The notes under the pieces were generated by a model. That model was not told the DNA's origin. It saw nothing but the letters and a program-made list of their open reading frames with translations, and did not search any database. DNA of 63,948 nucleotides from SXXH01 sp041165735 (GTDB lineage Bacteria; Planctomycetota; UBA1135; GCA-002686595): the NCBI GenBank assembly GCA_046341775.1, contig JBKDQQ010000182.1, forward strand, positions 1 to 63,948, read 5' to 3'. The number at the start of each line of letters is the position of its first letter. The first letter of the stretch is position 1. Below, in pieces: positions 7,706 through 16,333 of the stretch. Both the position numbers and the translations under genes were made by a program.

Positions 7706-9504
7706 TGCGTACCATGCCGCGCGGAACGACACATGACTCGAACACCGCTTGGGGAGCATGCGCCTGGCGCCTCCTCTTGTGCGCGCTGTGCGCCTTCTTC
7801 TCTTCGGCGCCCGTGATCGCGCAGGAGGCGCGCGTCGTGGCGCGCATGTCGAGCGGAGTCGTGAAGCTCGGCTCCGAGGCGCGCCTCGTGGTCGAGGTGC
7901 GCGACGCCGCGAATCCGCGACTCGGCGAGCTGCCGAAGGTCGACGGCCTCGCCATCGGTCCCGTCGGTCCCGCTTCCGTCGTGTCGAGCAGCGAGTTGGC
8001 CGGCGGCCGCTTCAAGCGCACCACGCAACTGACCTGGTCGATCCCCGTGCGCGCCGCGGCGCCGGGCAGGTACACGATCCCGGCCTTCGAGGTCGCGACG
8101 GACACCGGCGCGCTCGCCACGCGTCCCGCCACGTTCGAGGTGGTCAAGGACGTGGAAGGCGAGGACTTCGGCTGGTTGACCATCGACGCGCCGCGCGAAG
8201 TGCACGCCGGCGAACCGTTCACGCTCGACATCGTCGTGGGCTTCGACGCCGCGTTGGCTTCGACCGTGAACTACGCCAACTTGAACCTGCCATGGCACGG
8301 CGCCGTGGCCGGCCTCGTCGAACTGGCGAGCGGCGACCAGCAGGGTCGTGCGCTCAGCCAGATCCAGCTCAACGGCGAGCAGCTGATCGCGGTGGAGGAC
8401 GGAGGGACGCGCCAGCGCGGCGGACGCACTTTCCAGACGCTGCGCTGGAGGAAGCGCTGCCTCGCCAGCGATCCGGGGCGGCTCGAGTTGACGACCAGCC
8501 ACTTCGAGTTCGGCCAGGTCGCGCGTTCCTTCTTCGGGCTCGATCCTTCGCAGAAGAAGACGATGTACAAGCGGCTCGACGGCTTCGAGATCCGCGTGCT
8601 GCCGATCCCCGAGGAAGGCCGGCCGCTCGTGTGGTCCGGCGCGGTGGGGCGCCTCGAGGCGCGCGCCTCGGCCGATCGCCGGGCCGTCGACGCGGGAGAC
8701 TCGATCAAGCTGACCGTCGATTGGAGCGGCGCCGCCAACCTCGACTTCTTCGAACCGCCCGAACTGGCGCGGCAGCCGGGCTTCGAGCGCTTTCGCGTGT
8801 ACGGCAAGACGGACCGCAAGACGGCCGACCGCCGCACCGTCGTCTACGACCTGGCGCCGGTGGACGCGTCGCTGGCCGAGATCCCGCCCGTGGAACTCGC
8901 CTACTACGACACGGCCGAGCGCAAGTGGTCCAAGTGCGCCACCAAGCCGATCCCGATCCAGGTGCGCGCCCTGAAGAACGCGGCGGCGCTGGTGGTCGAC
9001 CAGCCGCCCTTGATCGAACGCGAGCGCGATGTCGCGGACATCGTTGTCGAAGCGCGCGCGGGCGACGAGCCGTGGGCGCCTTCCGGCGGCGCCATCCTCG
9101 CGGGGATGGGGTTGGTGCTGCTCTTCGGTGGGCGGGCGCGACGCATGATCTGGCGCGAGGAGGATCCATGGGCGCCGGCGGCGCGCCGCCGCAGGCGCGC
9201 CCTGCGCGAGTTCGAACGCGCGCTCGGGAGCGACTCGTCGCCGGCGGGCAGGCACCGCGCCTTGCGCGGCTTCCTCGCGGCGCGCACGAGCGAGGAGGGG
9301 ACGGCATGGGCCGGTCGCGACGTGCGCGCGTGGGCCAAGGCGCGACGCGACGAGGATGGCTGGGCGCCCGACGCCGAGTTGGAGGCGCGCGCGGCGGAGC
9401 TGCTCGCGGCTTGCGAAGCCGCCGAGTGGTCGACGCGCCCGGCGCCCGACGCCGCGGCGTTGCGCGAGTTCGCGGCGCGCGCCGCCACGGAGGGCTGGCG
9501 ATGA
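7705..9504 (+). CDS. batD: BatD-type oxygen tolerance protein
   Basis: 599 residues. A signal peptide (WRLLLCALCAFFSSAPVIAQ) is followed by several beta-sandwich domains (VKLGSEARLVVEVRDAANP, STVNYANLNLPW, DAGDSIKLTVDWSG). One membrane segment lies near ILAGMGLVLLFGG, with a cytoplasmic helical tail after it. This is the layout of BatD, the large protein of the aerotolerance operon, whose beta domains face the periplasm. The ATG at 7705 overlaps the previous stop (TGATG), and the stop overlaps the next ATG. The function beyond association with BatA/B is not established. Confidence 0.82.
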   Translation: MRTMPRGTTHDSNTAWGACAWRLLLCALCAFFSSAPVIAQEARVVARMSSGVVKLGSEARLVVEVRDAANPRLGELPKVDGLAIGPVGPASVVSSSELAGGRFKRTTQLTWSIPVRAAAPGRYTIPAFEVATDTGALATRPATFEVVKDVEGEDFGWLTIDAPREVHAGEPFTLDIVVGFDAALASTVNYANLNLPWHGAVAGLVELASGDQQGRALSQIQLNGEQLIAVEDGGTRQRGGRTFQTLRWRKRCLASDPGRLELTTSHFEFGQVARSFFGLDPSQKKTMYKRLDGFEIRVLPIPEEGRPLVWSGAVGRLEARASADRRAVDAGDSIKLTVDWSGAANLDFFEPPELARQPGFERFRVYGKTDRKTADRRTVVYDLAPVDASLAEIPPVELAYYDTAERKWSKCATKPIPIQVRALKNAAALVVDQPPLIERERDVADIVVEARAGDEPWAPSGGAILAGMGLVLLFGGRARRMIWREEDPWAPAARRRRRALREFERALGSDSSPAGRHRALRGFLAARTSEEGTAWAGRDVRAWAKARRDEDGWAPDAELEARAAELLAACEAAEWSTRPAPDAAALREFAARAATEGWR

Positions 9505-10286
9505 TCCGCGCCCTCGCCTTCCTGCTCGCCGCGCTGGCGCATCTCGCCGCGTGCTCGCGCCTCGCCGCGGCGCACGACGCGCTCGACGGCAAGTCCGCCG
9601 GCGCCGCGGCCGATTCCGGCGTCGAGGCCTATCGACGCGCCGACTGGAACATGGCGCGCGAAGCGTGGCTCGCGGCGTACGCGAGCGCCGGCTCCGAGGG
9701 CGAACGGGCGCGCCTCGCGGCGAACCTCGGCAACTGCGCGTGGCGCGAGGGACGCGCCGCGCAAGCCGGGGCGTGGTACGAACTCGCCCTGCTGCACGAC
9801 CCGCGCCTGCCCGCGCTGCGCGCCAACCTCGAACTCGTGCGCTCGCGCCTCGGCTTGCCTCCGGCCGAACGCGGCGACCTGCGCGGCGCCTTCGAGCTGC
9901 TGCTCGGCTCGCTGCGCGCCTCCGAGTGGCGTCTCGTCGGCTCGTCGCTGTTCCTGCTCGGCGCCGTGGCGTGGATCCTCGCCAGCCCCTCCCGTCGGCG
10001 CTGGGCCGTGCCATCGGCCCTCGCGGCCTTCGTCGCGTGCTGCGCCTGCCTCGCCGCCGCGTGGAGCCGCTCGCGCTCCGCGGAGCCGGCGCTTGGTTGG
10101 ATCGTGCTCGAGCGCGCGGCCGAGTTGCGCTCCGAGCCGCGCGTCGAGGCGGCGATCGTGGCGGACGCCCAGCCGCTGGAACGGGTGCGCGTGCTCGACG
10201 CGTTGCCTGGATGGAGCAAGGTGCGCGGCGTCGACCAGCAGGTCGGCTGGCTCTCCGACCAAGGGGTCTTCCGCGCGCCGCGTTGA
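9501..10286 (+). CDS. BatE-like TPR protein with SH3-like C-terminal domain
   Basis: 261 residues. The N-terminal signal or anchor resembles a lipoprotein (LAALAHLAACSR). TPR-like repeats follow (AYRRADWNMAREAWLAAY and LGNCAWREGRAAQAGAWYEL). Two membrane segments near residues 137-152 and 163-180 precede a bacterial SH3-like domain (AELRSEPRVEAA, LPGWSKVRGVDQQVGWLSD). TPR plus SH3 is the usual BatE architecture. It is the last gene of the operon; the next gene starts 46 bp later with a different type of product. Confidence 0.8.
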   Translation: MIRALAFLLAALAHLAACSRLAAAHDALDGKSAGAAADSGVEAYRRADWNMAREAWLAAYASAGSEGERARLAANLGNCAWREGRAAQAGAWYELALLHDPRLPALRANLELVRSRLGLPPAERGDLRGAFELLLGSLRASEWRLVGSSLFLLGAVAWILASPSRRRWAVPSALAAFVACCACLAAAWSRSRSAEPALGWIVLERAAELRSEPRVEAAIVADAQPLERVRVLDALPGWSKVRGVDQQVGWLSDQGVFRAPR

Positions 10287-10332
10287 CCCGGACGCTCCGC
10301 CCGTGCATCGTGGTGGATCGAGTCCCACGACG

Positions 10333-11802
10333 ATGGACGCGCGCCGACACCTTCCGCTGCTGCTCCTGTGCCTCGCGGGCCTGGTGCTCGCGTGCGGCCC
10401 CAAGCCGAGCGGCGTGGGCACGGGACGCGGCATCCTCGTCATCGCCATCGACGGCTTGCGCGCCGACCATCTCGGCGTCGGAGGCAACGATCGCCCCGCC
10501 ACCCCGGTCCTCGACGGCCTCGCGCGCCAAGGCGCATGGTTCGCGGACGCGCGCGCGGCGACGCCCGACCTCGAAGGCGCCCACGCGGCGCTGCTCACGG
10601 GCTGCGATCCGCGCCTCGCGCGGCGCCTCGAGCGCGCCGGTTCCGAACGCAGCGCCATCGCGCGCTGGTGGATCCCGCCTTCGCTGCCGTCGCTCGCCGA
10701 GGAGCTGTTGCGCGCCGGCTTCGACACCGCCGCCTTCGGCGACCATCCGTCGCTCGACGAGACGCTCGGCTTCGCGCGCGGCTTCCGCCTGTTCCGCGCG
10801 CTGCGCGAGGACGAGGCGGAGGCGCTGGGCGACGGCTTCGAAGCCGCCGTCGCGAAGTTCGAGCGCTGGCTGGGCGGGCACTCGCGTTCGCAGGACTGGT
10901 TCGCCTACGTCGAAGCGCACGACCTGGTGCGCCTGTGGACGAAGCGCGAGGTCGATCCGCGCTGGAGCAGCCTGTACGAACCGCGACCCGAACTGGCCGT
11001 CGTGCCGCCCACGGGCGCGTTTTCGCGCGGCTTCCATGCCGTGCCGCACGAGCGCTGGGGCCGCGGTCCGCTCACCCTCGGCGACTACGACCTGCGCTAC
11101 GACGGCGAGTTGACCAACCTCGACGCCCAGATCGGCCGCTTGCTGCAACGATTGCATGCGACCGGCCGCCTCGCCAACACCACCGTGGTCGTGGTCGGCA
11201 CCCATGGCACGAGCTTCGGCGAAGGCGGCGTCTACCTCGACGCGGGCACGCTGCTCGATTCGGACCTGCACGTGCCGCTGATCGTGCGCCAGCCGCTGCT
11301 GGCGCAGAAGCAGGGGCGGGTCCATCGCGCGATCGTCTCCACGCTGGACGTGGCGCCCACGCTCTTGGACCTCGTCGGCATCGTGCCGCCGCCCACGATG
11401 CACGGCGTCTCCTTGGCGCCGATCCTGCGCGGTTCCGACGAGCCCCGTCGCGCGATCGCCTACGCCAGCGGCGGCCTGCTCGAGGGCAGCTCGGCCTGCG
11501 ACGAGTCCGCCTGCGTCGGCGTCGACAGACCGGACCTGGTGCTCGACCGCCAGGTGCGCGAAAGCTGGCTCGGCGCGCGCGGGGCGGGCAGCGCCGATTC
11601 GACGCCGTGGACCGCGACGCGCGGCGCCGCGGCGCCCGACGCGCGGCGCGAGGAGCGACTTTCGCGCGCCTTGCAGGAGTGGGACCGGCACATCCAGTCC
11701 GCGCGCATGGTGCTGCAAGGACCGGGCGGCGATGCGCCGCGCGCCCTGCAGTCCCTGGTGGAGCCCGCGCGCGCGGCGCGGCTGGGCGAGGTCGCGCGTT
11801 GA
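10333..11802 (+). CDS. alkaline-phosphatase-fold lipoprotein, apparently catalytically degenerate
   Basis: 489 residues with a lipoprotein signal ending LVLACG. The fold is recognisable from IAIDGLRADHLGVGG at the start and LYEPRPEL, STLDVAPTLLDLVGI and MHGVSLAPIL later. The sulfatase nucleophile motif C/S-x-P-x-R is absent: the aligned region reads ATPDLEGAHAALLTGCDP. The later metal-binding DHG motif appears as GTHGTSFGEGG. This suggests a non-catalytic or altered member. The ATG has no clear Shine-Dalgarno. The next gene starts at a TTG overlapping this stop by 4 bp, so the two may act in one envelope glycan pathway. Confidence 0.75.
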   Translation: MDARRHLPLLLLCLAGLVLACGPKPSGVGTGRGILVIAIDGLRADHLGVGGNDRPATPVLDGLARQGAWFADARAATPDLEGAHAALLTGCDPRLARRLERAGSERSAIARWWIPPSLPSLAEELLRAGFDTAAFGDHPSLDETLGFARGFRLFRALREDEAEALGDGFEAAVAKFERWLGGHSRSQDWFAYVEAHDLVRLWTKREVDPRWSSLYEPRPELAVVPPTGAFSRGFHAVPHERWGRGPLTLGDYDLRYDGELTNLDAQIGRLLQRLHATGRLANTTVVVVGTHGTSFGEGGVYLDAGTLLDSDLHVPLIVRQPLLAQKQGRVHRAIVSTLDVAPTLLDLVGIVPPPTMHGVSLAPILRGSDEPRRAIAYASGGLLEGSSACDESACVGVDRPDLVLDRQVRESWLGARGAGSADSTPWTATRGAAAPDARREERLSRALQEWDRHIQSARMVLQGPGGDAPRALQSLVEPARAARLGEVAR

Positions 11803-13142
11803 ACGTCGCGCGCACCGCCGGTCCTCTGCGCGTGCTGCTGGTGTCCAACGGCTTTCCGCCGACGGGGCACTGGGGCACCGAGGTCTACACGCACCAACTG
11901 GCCACCGGCCTCCAGCGACGCGGCCATGAAGTCAAGGTGTTCTGCCCGCGCCGCGACGGCTCCGCGCCGCGCCACACGCTCGAGGTGCGGCGCCACGACG
12001 GAATCGAGGTGGTGGAGATCCACAACAAGGGCGAACGCTCCAAGCGCTTCGAGGACAGCTACGCCAACGCGGAGGTCGAGGCGGCTTGCGCGCGCTTGTG
12101 CGCCGAGTGGCGACCGCAGGTCGTCCACTTCCTGCACATGCTGTGGGGCTTGAGCACGGGACTGCCTGAGGTCGCCAAGCGCTCGGGCGCGGCGGTCGCC
12201 GCGACACTCGTGGACTACGGGCTCTTGTGCCACCGCGGCCAGTTCCGCGACTGGCTCGGTCGCGCCTGCCCGCGTCCGGTGGATCCGGCCGCGTGCGCCC
12301 GTTGCGTGCGCGAGCCCGGTCCCTACGACGCCGCGCCGGCTCCGCTCGCGCTGAAGCGCGCGGTGGTGCGCGCGCTCGCCGCGTGCGGCGGGGCGGGCCG
12401 CGTGGTCGTGGCGCGCGACATCGAGCGGCGCGTCGCCGCGATCGAACGGGCGCGCGGCGCGGTGCAACGCTGGATCGCGCCGACGAGCGCCTTGGCGCAG
12501 GCCTTCCTCGAGCGGGGCTGGCCGCGCGAGCGCGTCGAGACCCTGCCCTACGGCATCGACGAGGCGCGCTTCCTCGTGCCGCCCGCCCCGCCGCGCGACG
12601 GCGCCACCATCGGCTTCATCGGCCAGTTCGCGCCGCACAAGGGCGCCGATGTGCTGTTCGAGGCGGTGCGCCTGCTCCGCGCGGACGCGCGACTCGAGGC
12701 GCGCGAATGGTGCCTCGAATTGTGGGGACACGAACTCGGCGATCGCCACGCGCGCTATCTGGAGGCCCACCTCGGCCCGGACCTCGCTGGGCGCGTGCGC
12801 CGCATGGGGCCCTTCGAGCCCAGCACCGCGCCCCAGGTCATGGCGCGCTTCGACGCGTTGTGCGTTCCGTCGCGCTGGGACGAGAACGCCCCGCTCGTCG
12901 TGCTCCAGGCGCGCGCCGCGGGCTTGCCGATCGTGGCGAGCGACGTGCCCGGCATCGGCGAGGTGCTGCGCGGCCATCCCGCGCGCCTCGTGGCCCCGGG
13001 CGACGCGCAGGCGTGGGCGCGCGAACTGCGGCGCGTGGTCGAAGCGCGTCCGCCGCGGCTCGCCCCCGCTCCGGTGGTGGGCCACGACGAGCACCTCGAC
13101 GCGATCGAGCGCTTGTATCGCGAACTGGCGGGAGCCGCCTGA
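11799..13142 (+). CDS. GT4-type glycosyltransferase
   Basis: 447 residues from a TTG that overlaps the previous stop (TTGA); a GTG at 11832 is an alternative. The N-terminal Rossmann domain is VLLVSNGFPPTGHWGTEVYT. The C-terminal donor-binding domain has FIGQFAPHKGADVLFEAV and PSRWDENAPLVVLQARAAGLP, the E-x7-E region of GT-B retaining enzymes. A Cys-rich segment (CPRPVDPAACARCV) of the kind seen in many GT4 enzymes lies in the middle. The substrate is unknown. It sits in a short run with a second GT4 gene 16 bp downstream. Confidence 0.85.
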   Translation: MNVARTAGPLRVLLVSNGFPPTGHWGTEVYTHQLATGLQRRGHEVKVFCPRRDGSAPRHTLEVRRHDGIEVVEIHNKGERSKRFEDSYANAEVEAACARLCAEWRPQVVHFLHMLWGLSTGLPEVAKRSGAAVAATLVDYGLLCHRGQFRDWLGRACPRPVDPAACARCVREPGPYDAAPAPLALKRAVVRALAACGGAGRVVVARDIERRVAAIERARGAVQRWIAPTSALAQAFLERGWPRERVETLPYGIDEARFLVPPAPPRDGATIGFIGQFAPHKGADVLFEAVRLLRADARLEAREWCLELWGHELGDRHARYLEAHLGPDLAGRVRRMGPFEPSTAPQVMARFDALCVPSRWDENAPLVVLQARAAGLPIVASDVPGIGEVLRGHPARLVAPGDAQAWARELRRVVEARPPRLAPAPVVGHDEHLDAIERLYRELAGAA

Positions 13143-13158
13143 GGGCGGGCCGGGCGCC

Positions 13159-14433
13159 ATGCGCATCGGACAGATCCTGCACGAGTCGCCCTTCGGCGGC
13201 GGCGGCGTGCAGGTCCACGTGCGGCGCCTGTGCGACGATCTCGTCGCGCGCGGACACCACGTCGAGGTCCTGTCGAACGGCTCCGACCCGCGCGATTCGC
13301 GCGGGGACGGCTGGTCGCACCGCTCGTCGCGCCTGCCGCGGCCCGACGCATGGGACGCTGGACGGTCGGTCGCGGCCTCGGCCGCGACCTGGGCGCGCGC
13401 GGCGCGCCTCGACGTCGTGCACGTGCACCACGTGGCCGGGCATGGTGCCGCGCTCGTGCCCGCGTTGCGAGGGGCGGGTCGCGTCGTGGTGGCGACCCTG
13501 CACGACTACTCGCATGCTTGCGCGCGCGGCCAGATGTGGTCGGACGAAGGCCGTTGCACGACCCTCGACGCCGAGCGCTGCGCCGCTTGCATCGCCGCCA
13601 CCTGGCCCGACCTGCGCCTGCCGGCGGATCCGCCCGCCGCCCTGCGTGCGCGTTGGGCCGAGGTCGCGCGCGACTTGTCCGCGGCGCACGCGCTCGTCGC
13701 CCCCGACCCCGACGGCGCAGGCGTGCTCGCGCGGCGCTGGCCGCACGGCGAGTGTCCACCGCTCGTCGTGATCGAGAACGGCATCCGCGCCGAGCGCCTC
13801 GCGCGCGCCGTCGCTGGTTGGCGCGCGCGCCTCGCGCCGCGCGATCCGCGCTTGTTCGTGTACGGCGTGACGGGCGCGCTGCTGCCCTCCAAGGGCGTGG
13901 TGGAATTCGCGCGCGCCGTGTCGGAGTGCGACGATCCGACGATCGTGCTCGAGGTGCACGGCGCCGCGAGCGCGGCCCGTGGCTCGGCGCGTTGCCTGGA
14001 GGACCTGCGCGCGCTCGCGGCGGTCGACGAGCGCATCCGCCTCGCCGGTCCCTACGCGCCCGTCGACCTGCCGCGCATCCTCGCGCGGCTCGACGCGTTG
14101 GCGGCCCCGGCGTTGTGGGACGAAGTCCACGGATTCTCCGTGCGCGAGGGGCTCGCGGCGGGCTTGTGGACCGCCACCACCGGCCGCGGCGGGCTCGCCG
14201 GGGTGCGGCGCCTCGATCCCGAGGCGCTGCTGCTGCCCGCGGACGATCCTCGCGCGTGGTCCGCGCTCGTGTCGCGCGCGGCGGAGCGCTGGAGGTCGCT
14301 CGAGCGACGGCCGGCGCGCGCGCGCGATGCGCTCGAGTGCGCCAAGGAGTGCGAGGCGCTCTACGCGCGCGCGCTGCGCCAGGCTTCGTCCCATGCCTCG
14401 ATGAGCGCCGCCCCGGCGCGGCTCCAGTCGTAG
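13159..14433 (+). CDS. GT4-type glycosyltransferase
   Basis: 424 residues. The N-terminus MRIGQILHESPFGGGGVQVH has the GG-V glycine-rich loop of GT-B enzymes. A Cys-containing segment (CTTLDAERCAACI) matches that of the previous gene. The donor domain contains GALLPSKGVVEFARAV and APALWDEVHGFSVREGLAAG. The last 73 bp overlap the oppositely oriented gene at 14361-15524, so the C-terminal stretch after LYARALRQ may be read-through into antisense rather than conserved sequence. The acceptor is unknown. Confidence 0.82.
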   Translation: MRIGQILHESPFGGGGVQVHVRRLCDDLVARGHHVEVLSNGSDPRDSRGDGWSHRSSRLPRPDAWDAGRSVAASAATWARAARLDVVHVHHVAGHGAALVPALRGAGRVVVATLHDYSHACARGQMWSDEGRCTTLDAERCAACIAATWPDLRLPADPPAALRARWAEVARDLSAAHALVAPDPDGAGVLARRWPHGECPPLVVIENGIRAERLARAVAGWRARLAPRDPRLFVYGVTGALLPSKGVVEFARAVSECDDPTIVLEVHGAASAARGSARCLEDLRALAAVDERIRLAGPYAPVDLPRILARLDALAAPALWDEVHGFSVREGLAAGLWTATTGRGGLAGVRRLDPEALLLPADDPRAWSALVSRAAERWRSLERRPARARDALECAKECEALYARALRQASSHASMSAAPARLQS

Positions 14434-15524
14434 CGCCTCTCGACGATGGCGCGCGCGGCGAGGCAACGCGCGCGCGCGGCGTCGCGCTGGTCGAGCACCT
14501 CGAGCGCCGCCTGTCCGAGGTCCTCGATGCGTTCCACGATGCGCGCTTCGCGCCCATCCTCGAAGGGCAGGCCTTCGGCCGCCACGCGCGTCGCCACGAT
14601 GGGCGCGCCCAGCGCGGCCGCCTCGAGCAGCTTGAGCCGCGTGCCTCCGCCGGTGGCGAGCGGCACGACCCGCGCGCCCGCGCGGGCCAGCGCGGGTCGC
14701 GGGTCCGCGACCTCGCCCAGGAAGCGCACGCCGTCGATGCGCAGGTCGCCGAGGAGGTGCGAAGGACCGCTGCCCACGACCTCCAGCACCAGCGCCGGCC
14801 GCGCCGCGCGCAGGGCCGGCCACGACAGCCGCAGGAAGGCCACCAGGCCTTGCACGTTGGGCGGATAGTCGAGGCTGCCCAGCCACAGGAGCCGCCCCAC
14901 GTCGCGCTCCAAGAAGCTCGGCGGCGCCCCCAGCGCCGCCAGGTCGACGCCGTTCTCGACGACGCGCGCGCGCGCCCCGGGGTGGCGGGCGCACAAGCGC
15001 TCCTTGTCAAGTTCGCTGGACAAGAGCTGCAGCGCTCCGCTGGCGATGGAGCGTCGTTCCAGCGCCTCGACGCGACGGACGTCGCGCCGCTCCGAGGGGC
15101 GCGCGGCGAAGGCCCGCGCGTAGTCGAGCTCGAGCTTGGGGTGCGCCAGCGCGTGCACGCGCGCGCCGCGCGGGACGAGCCGCAGCACTCCCGGTTCGTC
15201 GACGTGCACGAGCCCCGCGTGGCCCGCCAGGGCCCGTCGCGCCTCGGCTTCGAGGGCGGGCGTGGCGTTCCAACGCTCGATGCGCGCCGAGCAGGGAGCG
15301 CGCCACCGGGAGAGCGCCGGACCACGCGCCACGATGCGCGGCTCCACGCCGAGCTCGAGGCAGCGCGCGCGCGCGCGCGCCGCCGCGGGCTCGTCGGCGG
15401 TCGCGCCGACGAGCACGATGCGCGCGCTCCGGCTGGCGGCCGCGAGCAATCCCCACAACCGCAGGGTCCCGCCGCGTCGCGGCGGGTGGCTGGCGTCGGG
15501 CGCGATCCAGGCGACCGGTTGCAT
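14361..15524 (-). CDS. GT4-type glycosyltransferase
   Basis: 387 residues. The N-terminus MQPVAWIAPDASHPPRRGG includes the glycine-rich loop. The C-terminal domain has LLWLGSLDYPPNVQGLVAFL and VVPLATGGGTRLKLLEAAAL, the typical GT4 donor site that ends in the conserved LEA-A-G region. YDWSRAGAALIEAW is the usual C-terminal helix. It is convergent with the GT4 gene at 13159-14433 and overlaps it by 73 bp. A run of CG dinucleotides at about 15363-15385 encodes an Arg-Ala repeat. Its own upstream neighbour is the histidine phosphatase, 19 bp away. Confidence 0.83.
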   Translation of the reverse strand: MQPVAWIAPDASHPPRRGGTLRLWGLLAAASRSARIVLVGATADEPAAARARARCLELGVEPRIVARGPALSRWRAPCSARIERWNATPALEAEARRALAGHAGLVHVDEPGVLRLVPRGARVHALAHPKLELDYARAFAARPSERRDVRRVEALERRSIASGALQLLSSELDKERLCARHPGARARVVENGVDLAALGAPPSFLERDVGRLLWLGSLDYPPNVQGLVAFLRLSWPALRAARPALVLEVVGSGPSHLLGDLRIDGVRFLGEVADPRPALARAGARVVPLATGGGTRLKLLEAAALGAPIVATRVAAEGLPFEDGREARIVERIEDLGQAALEVLDQRDAARARCLAARAIVERRYDWSRAGAALIEAWDEAWRSARA

Positions 15525-15543
15525 GCCTGCCTGCGCTTCCGGC

Positions 15544-16242
15544 TCAGCCCACCACGCGCGGATCGGCGATGTTCTGCGCCAGCAACCGGAAGCTCCCCGG
15601 TTCGTCGGAGAGCACCGTCGCGCAGGCCGTGTCGGTGCGGAACACGAAGCTCTCGTGCGGCGGCAGGCCGAGCAGGCGCGTCGCCAGCACGCGGATGACG
15701 TTGTAGTGCGCCGCGACCACGCAGGTGGCGCCGCCGCTCGCGAGCAAGGTCTCCGCGACCGCAGGCCAGGCGCGGGCCCAGATGTCGGCGTCGCTCTCGC
15801 CGCCGTGACCCTTCCAGTTCCACGGGTCCGCGCGGAACGCCTCGGCCTGCGCCTCCCACTTCGCCTTGAACTCGGCCGAGGGGATCCCTTGCCAGTCGCC
15901 GCGCGAGACCTCGCGCAGGCGCTCGTCGACGACGAGGATGGAGCCGCAGGCGCGCGCGATGGACTCGCCCATGGCGCGCGCGCGGGCCAGGTGCGAGCAA
16001 CGCACGAGCACCGGCTTCGCGGGCCGTTCCGCGAAGCGCGCCCCGAAGAGGCGCGTCTCGTCCTCGCCTTCGGGGGCCAGCGGCACGTCGAGACCCCCGT
16101 AGGCGCGACCGCGCCAATCCGCGTGGACCTCGGCGTGGCGCACGAGCCACAAGGTCGAGCGCGTCCCGTGCGCCGCCTGCGGGGCCGGTCGCGGGAGGGA
16201 TGGGTCGTGCGGGATGGCGGGTGCCTGGACGTTGATCTTCAT
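15544..16242 (-). CDS. histidine phosphatase superfamily protein
   Basis: 232 residues. The catalytic LVRHAEV motif lies near residue 33 and is followed by YGGLDVPLAPEGEDETRLFG. The second conserved histidine is in VVAAHYNVIRVL, and the acid is in LREVSRGDWQG. This is the phosphoglycerate-mutase/CobC-type fold, in which histidine is phosphorylated transiently. The substrate is not predictable; CobC-like and general phosphatases look alike at this level. I took the ATG at 16242 (MKINVQAP); a longer form would run into the divergent ferredoxin gene. Confidence 0.83.
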   Translation of the reverse strand: MKINVQAPAIPHDPSLPRPAPQAAHGTRSTLWLVRHAEVHADWRGRAYGGLDVPLAPEGEDETRLFGARFAERPAKPVLVRCSHLARARAMGESIARACGSILVVDERLREVSRGDWQGIPSAEFKAKWEAQAEAFRADPWNWKGHGGESDADIWARAWPAVAETLLASGGATCVVAAHYNVIRVLATRLLGLPPHESFVFRTDTACATVLSDEPGSFRLLAQNIADPRVVG

Positions 16243-16292
16243 CGGATGCGTGGCGCCGGCGCGGCGGGCTGTCGCGCCCGCGAATCGGCCGC

Positions 16293-16298
16293 TACAGT
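16293..16298 (+). promoter_or_regulatory. -10 hexamer TACAGT, ferredoxin gene
   Basis: TACAGT followed by CTGGGCCCC stands out in a GC-only stretch and predicts a leader of about 29 nt. A near-identical context, TACACT-CTGCGCCCC, precedes trxB at 29821. The -35 region is weak. Confidence 0.45.
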
Positions 16299-16333
16299 CT
16301 GGGCCCCAAGACCGCCACCACCAAGCGAGAACC

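Noticed and set aside
3892..11718. A 2608-codon open frame on the minus strand antisense to the Bat operon
   Set aside because: Composition is Arg/Ala-rich shadow sequence typical of very GC-rich DNA. The plus strand encodes well-conserved MoxR-operon families with coupled starts.
15363..15385. CG dinucleotide run as a functional repeat
   Set aside because: It encodes an Arg-Ala stretch inside a glycosyltransferase and is expected in sequence of this composition.
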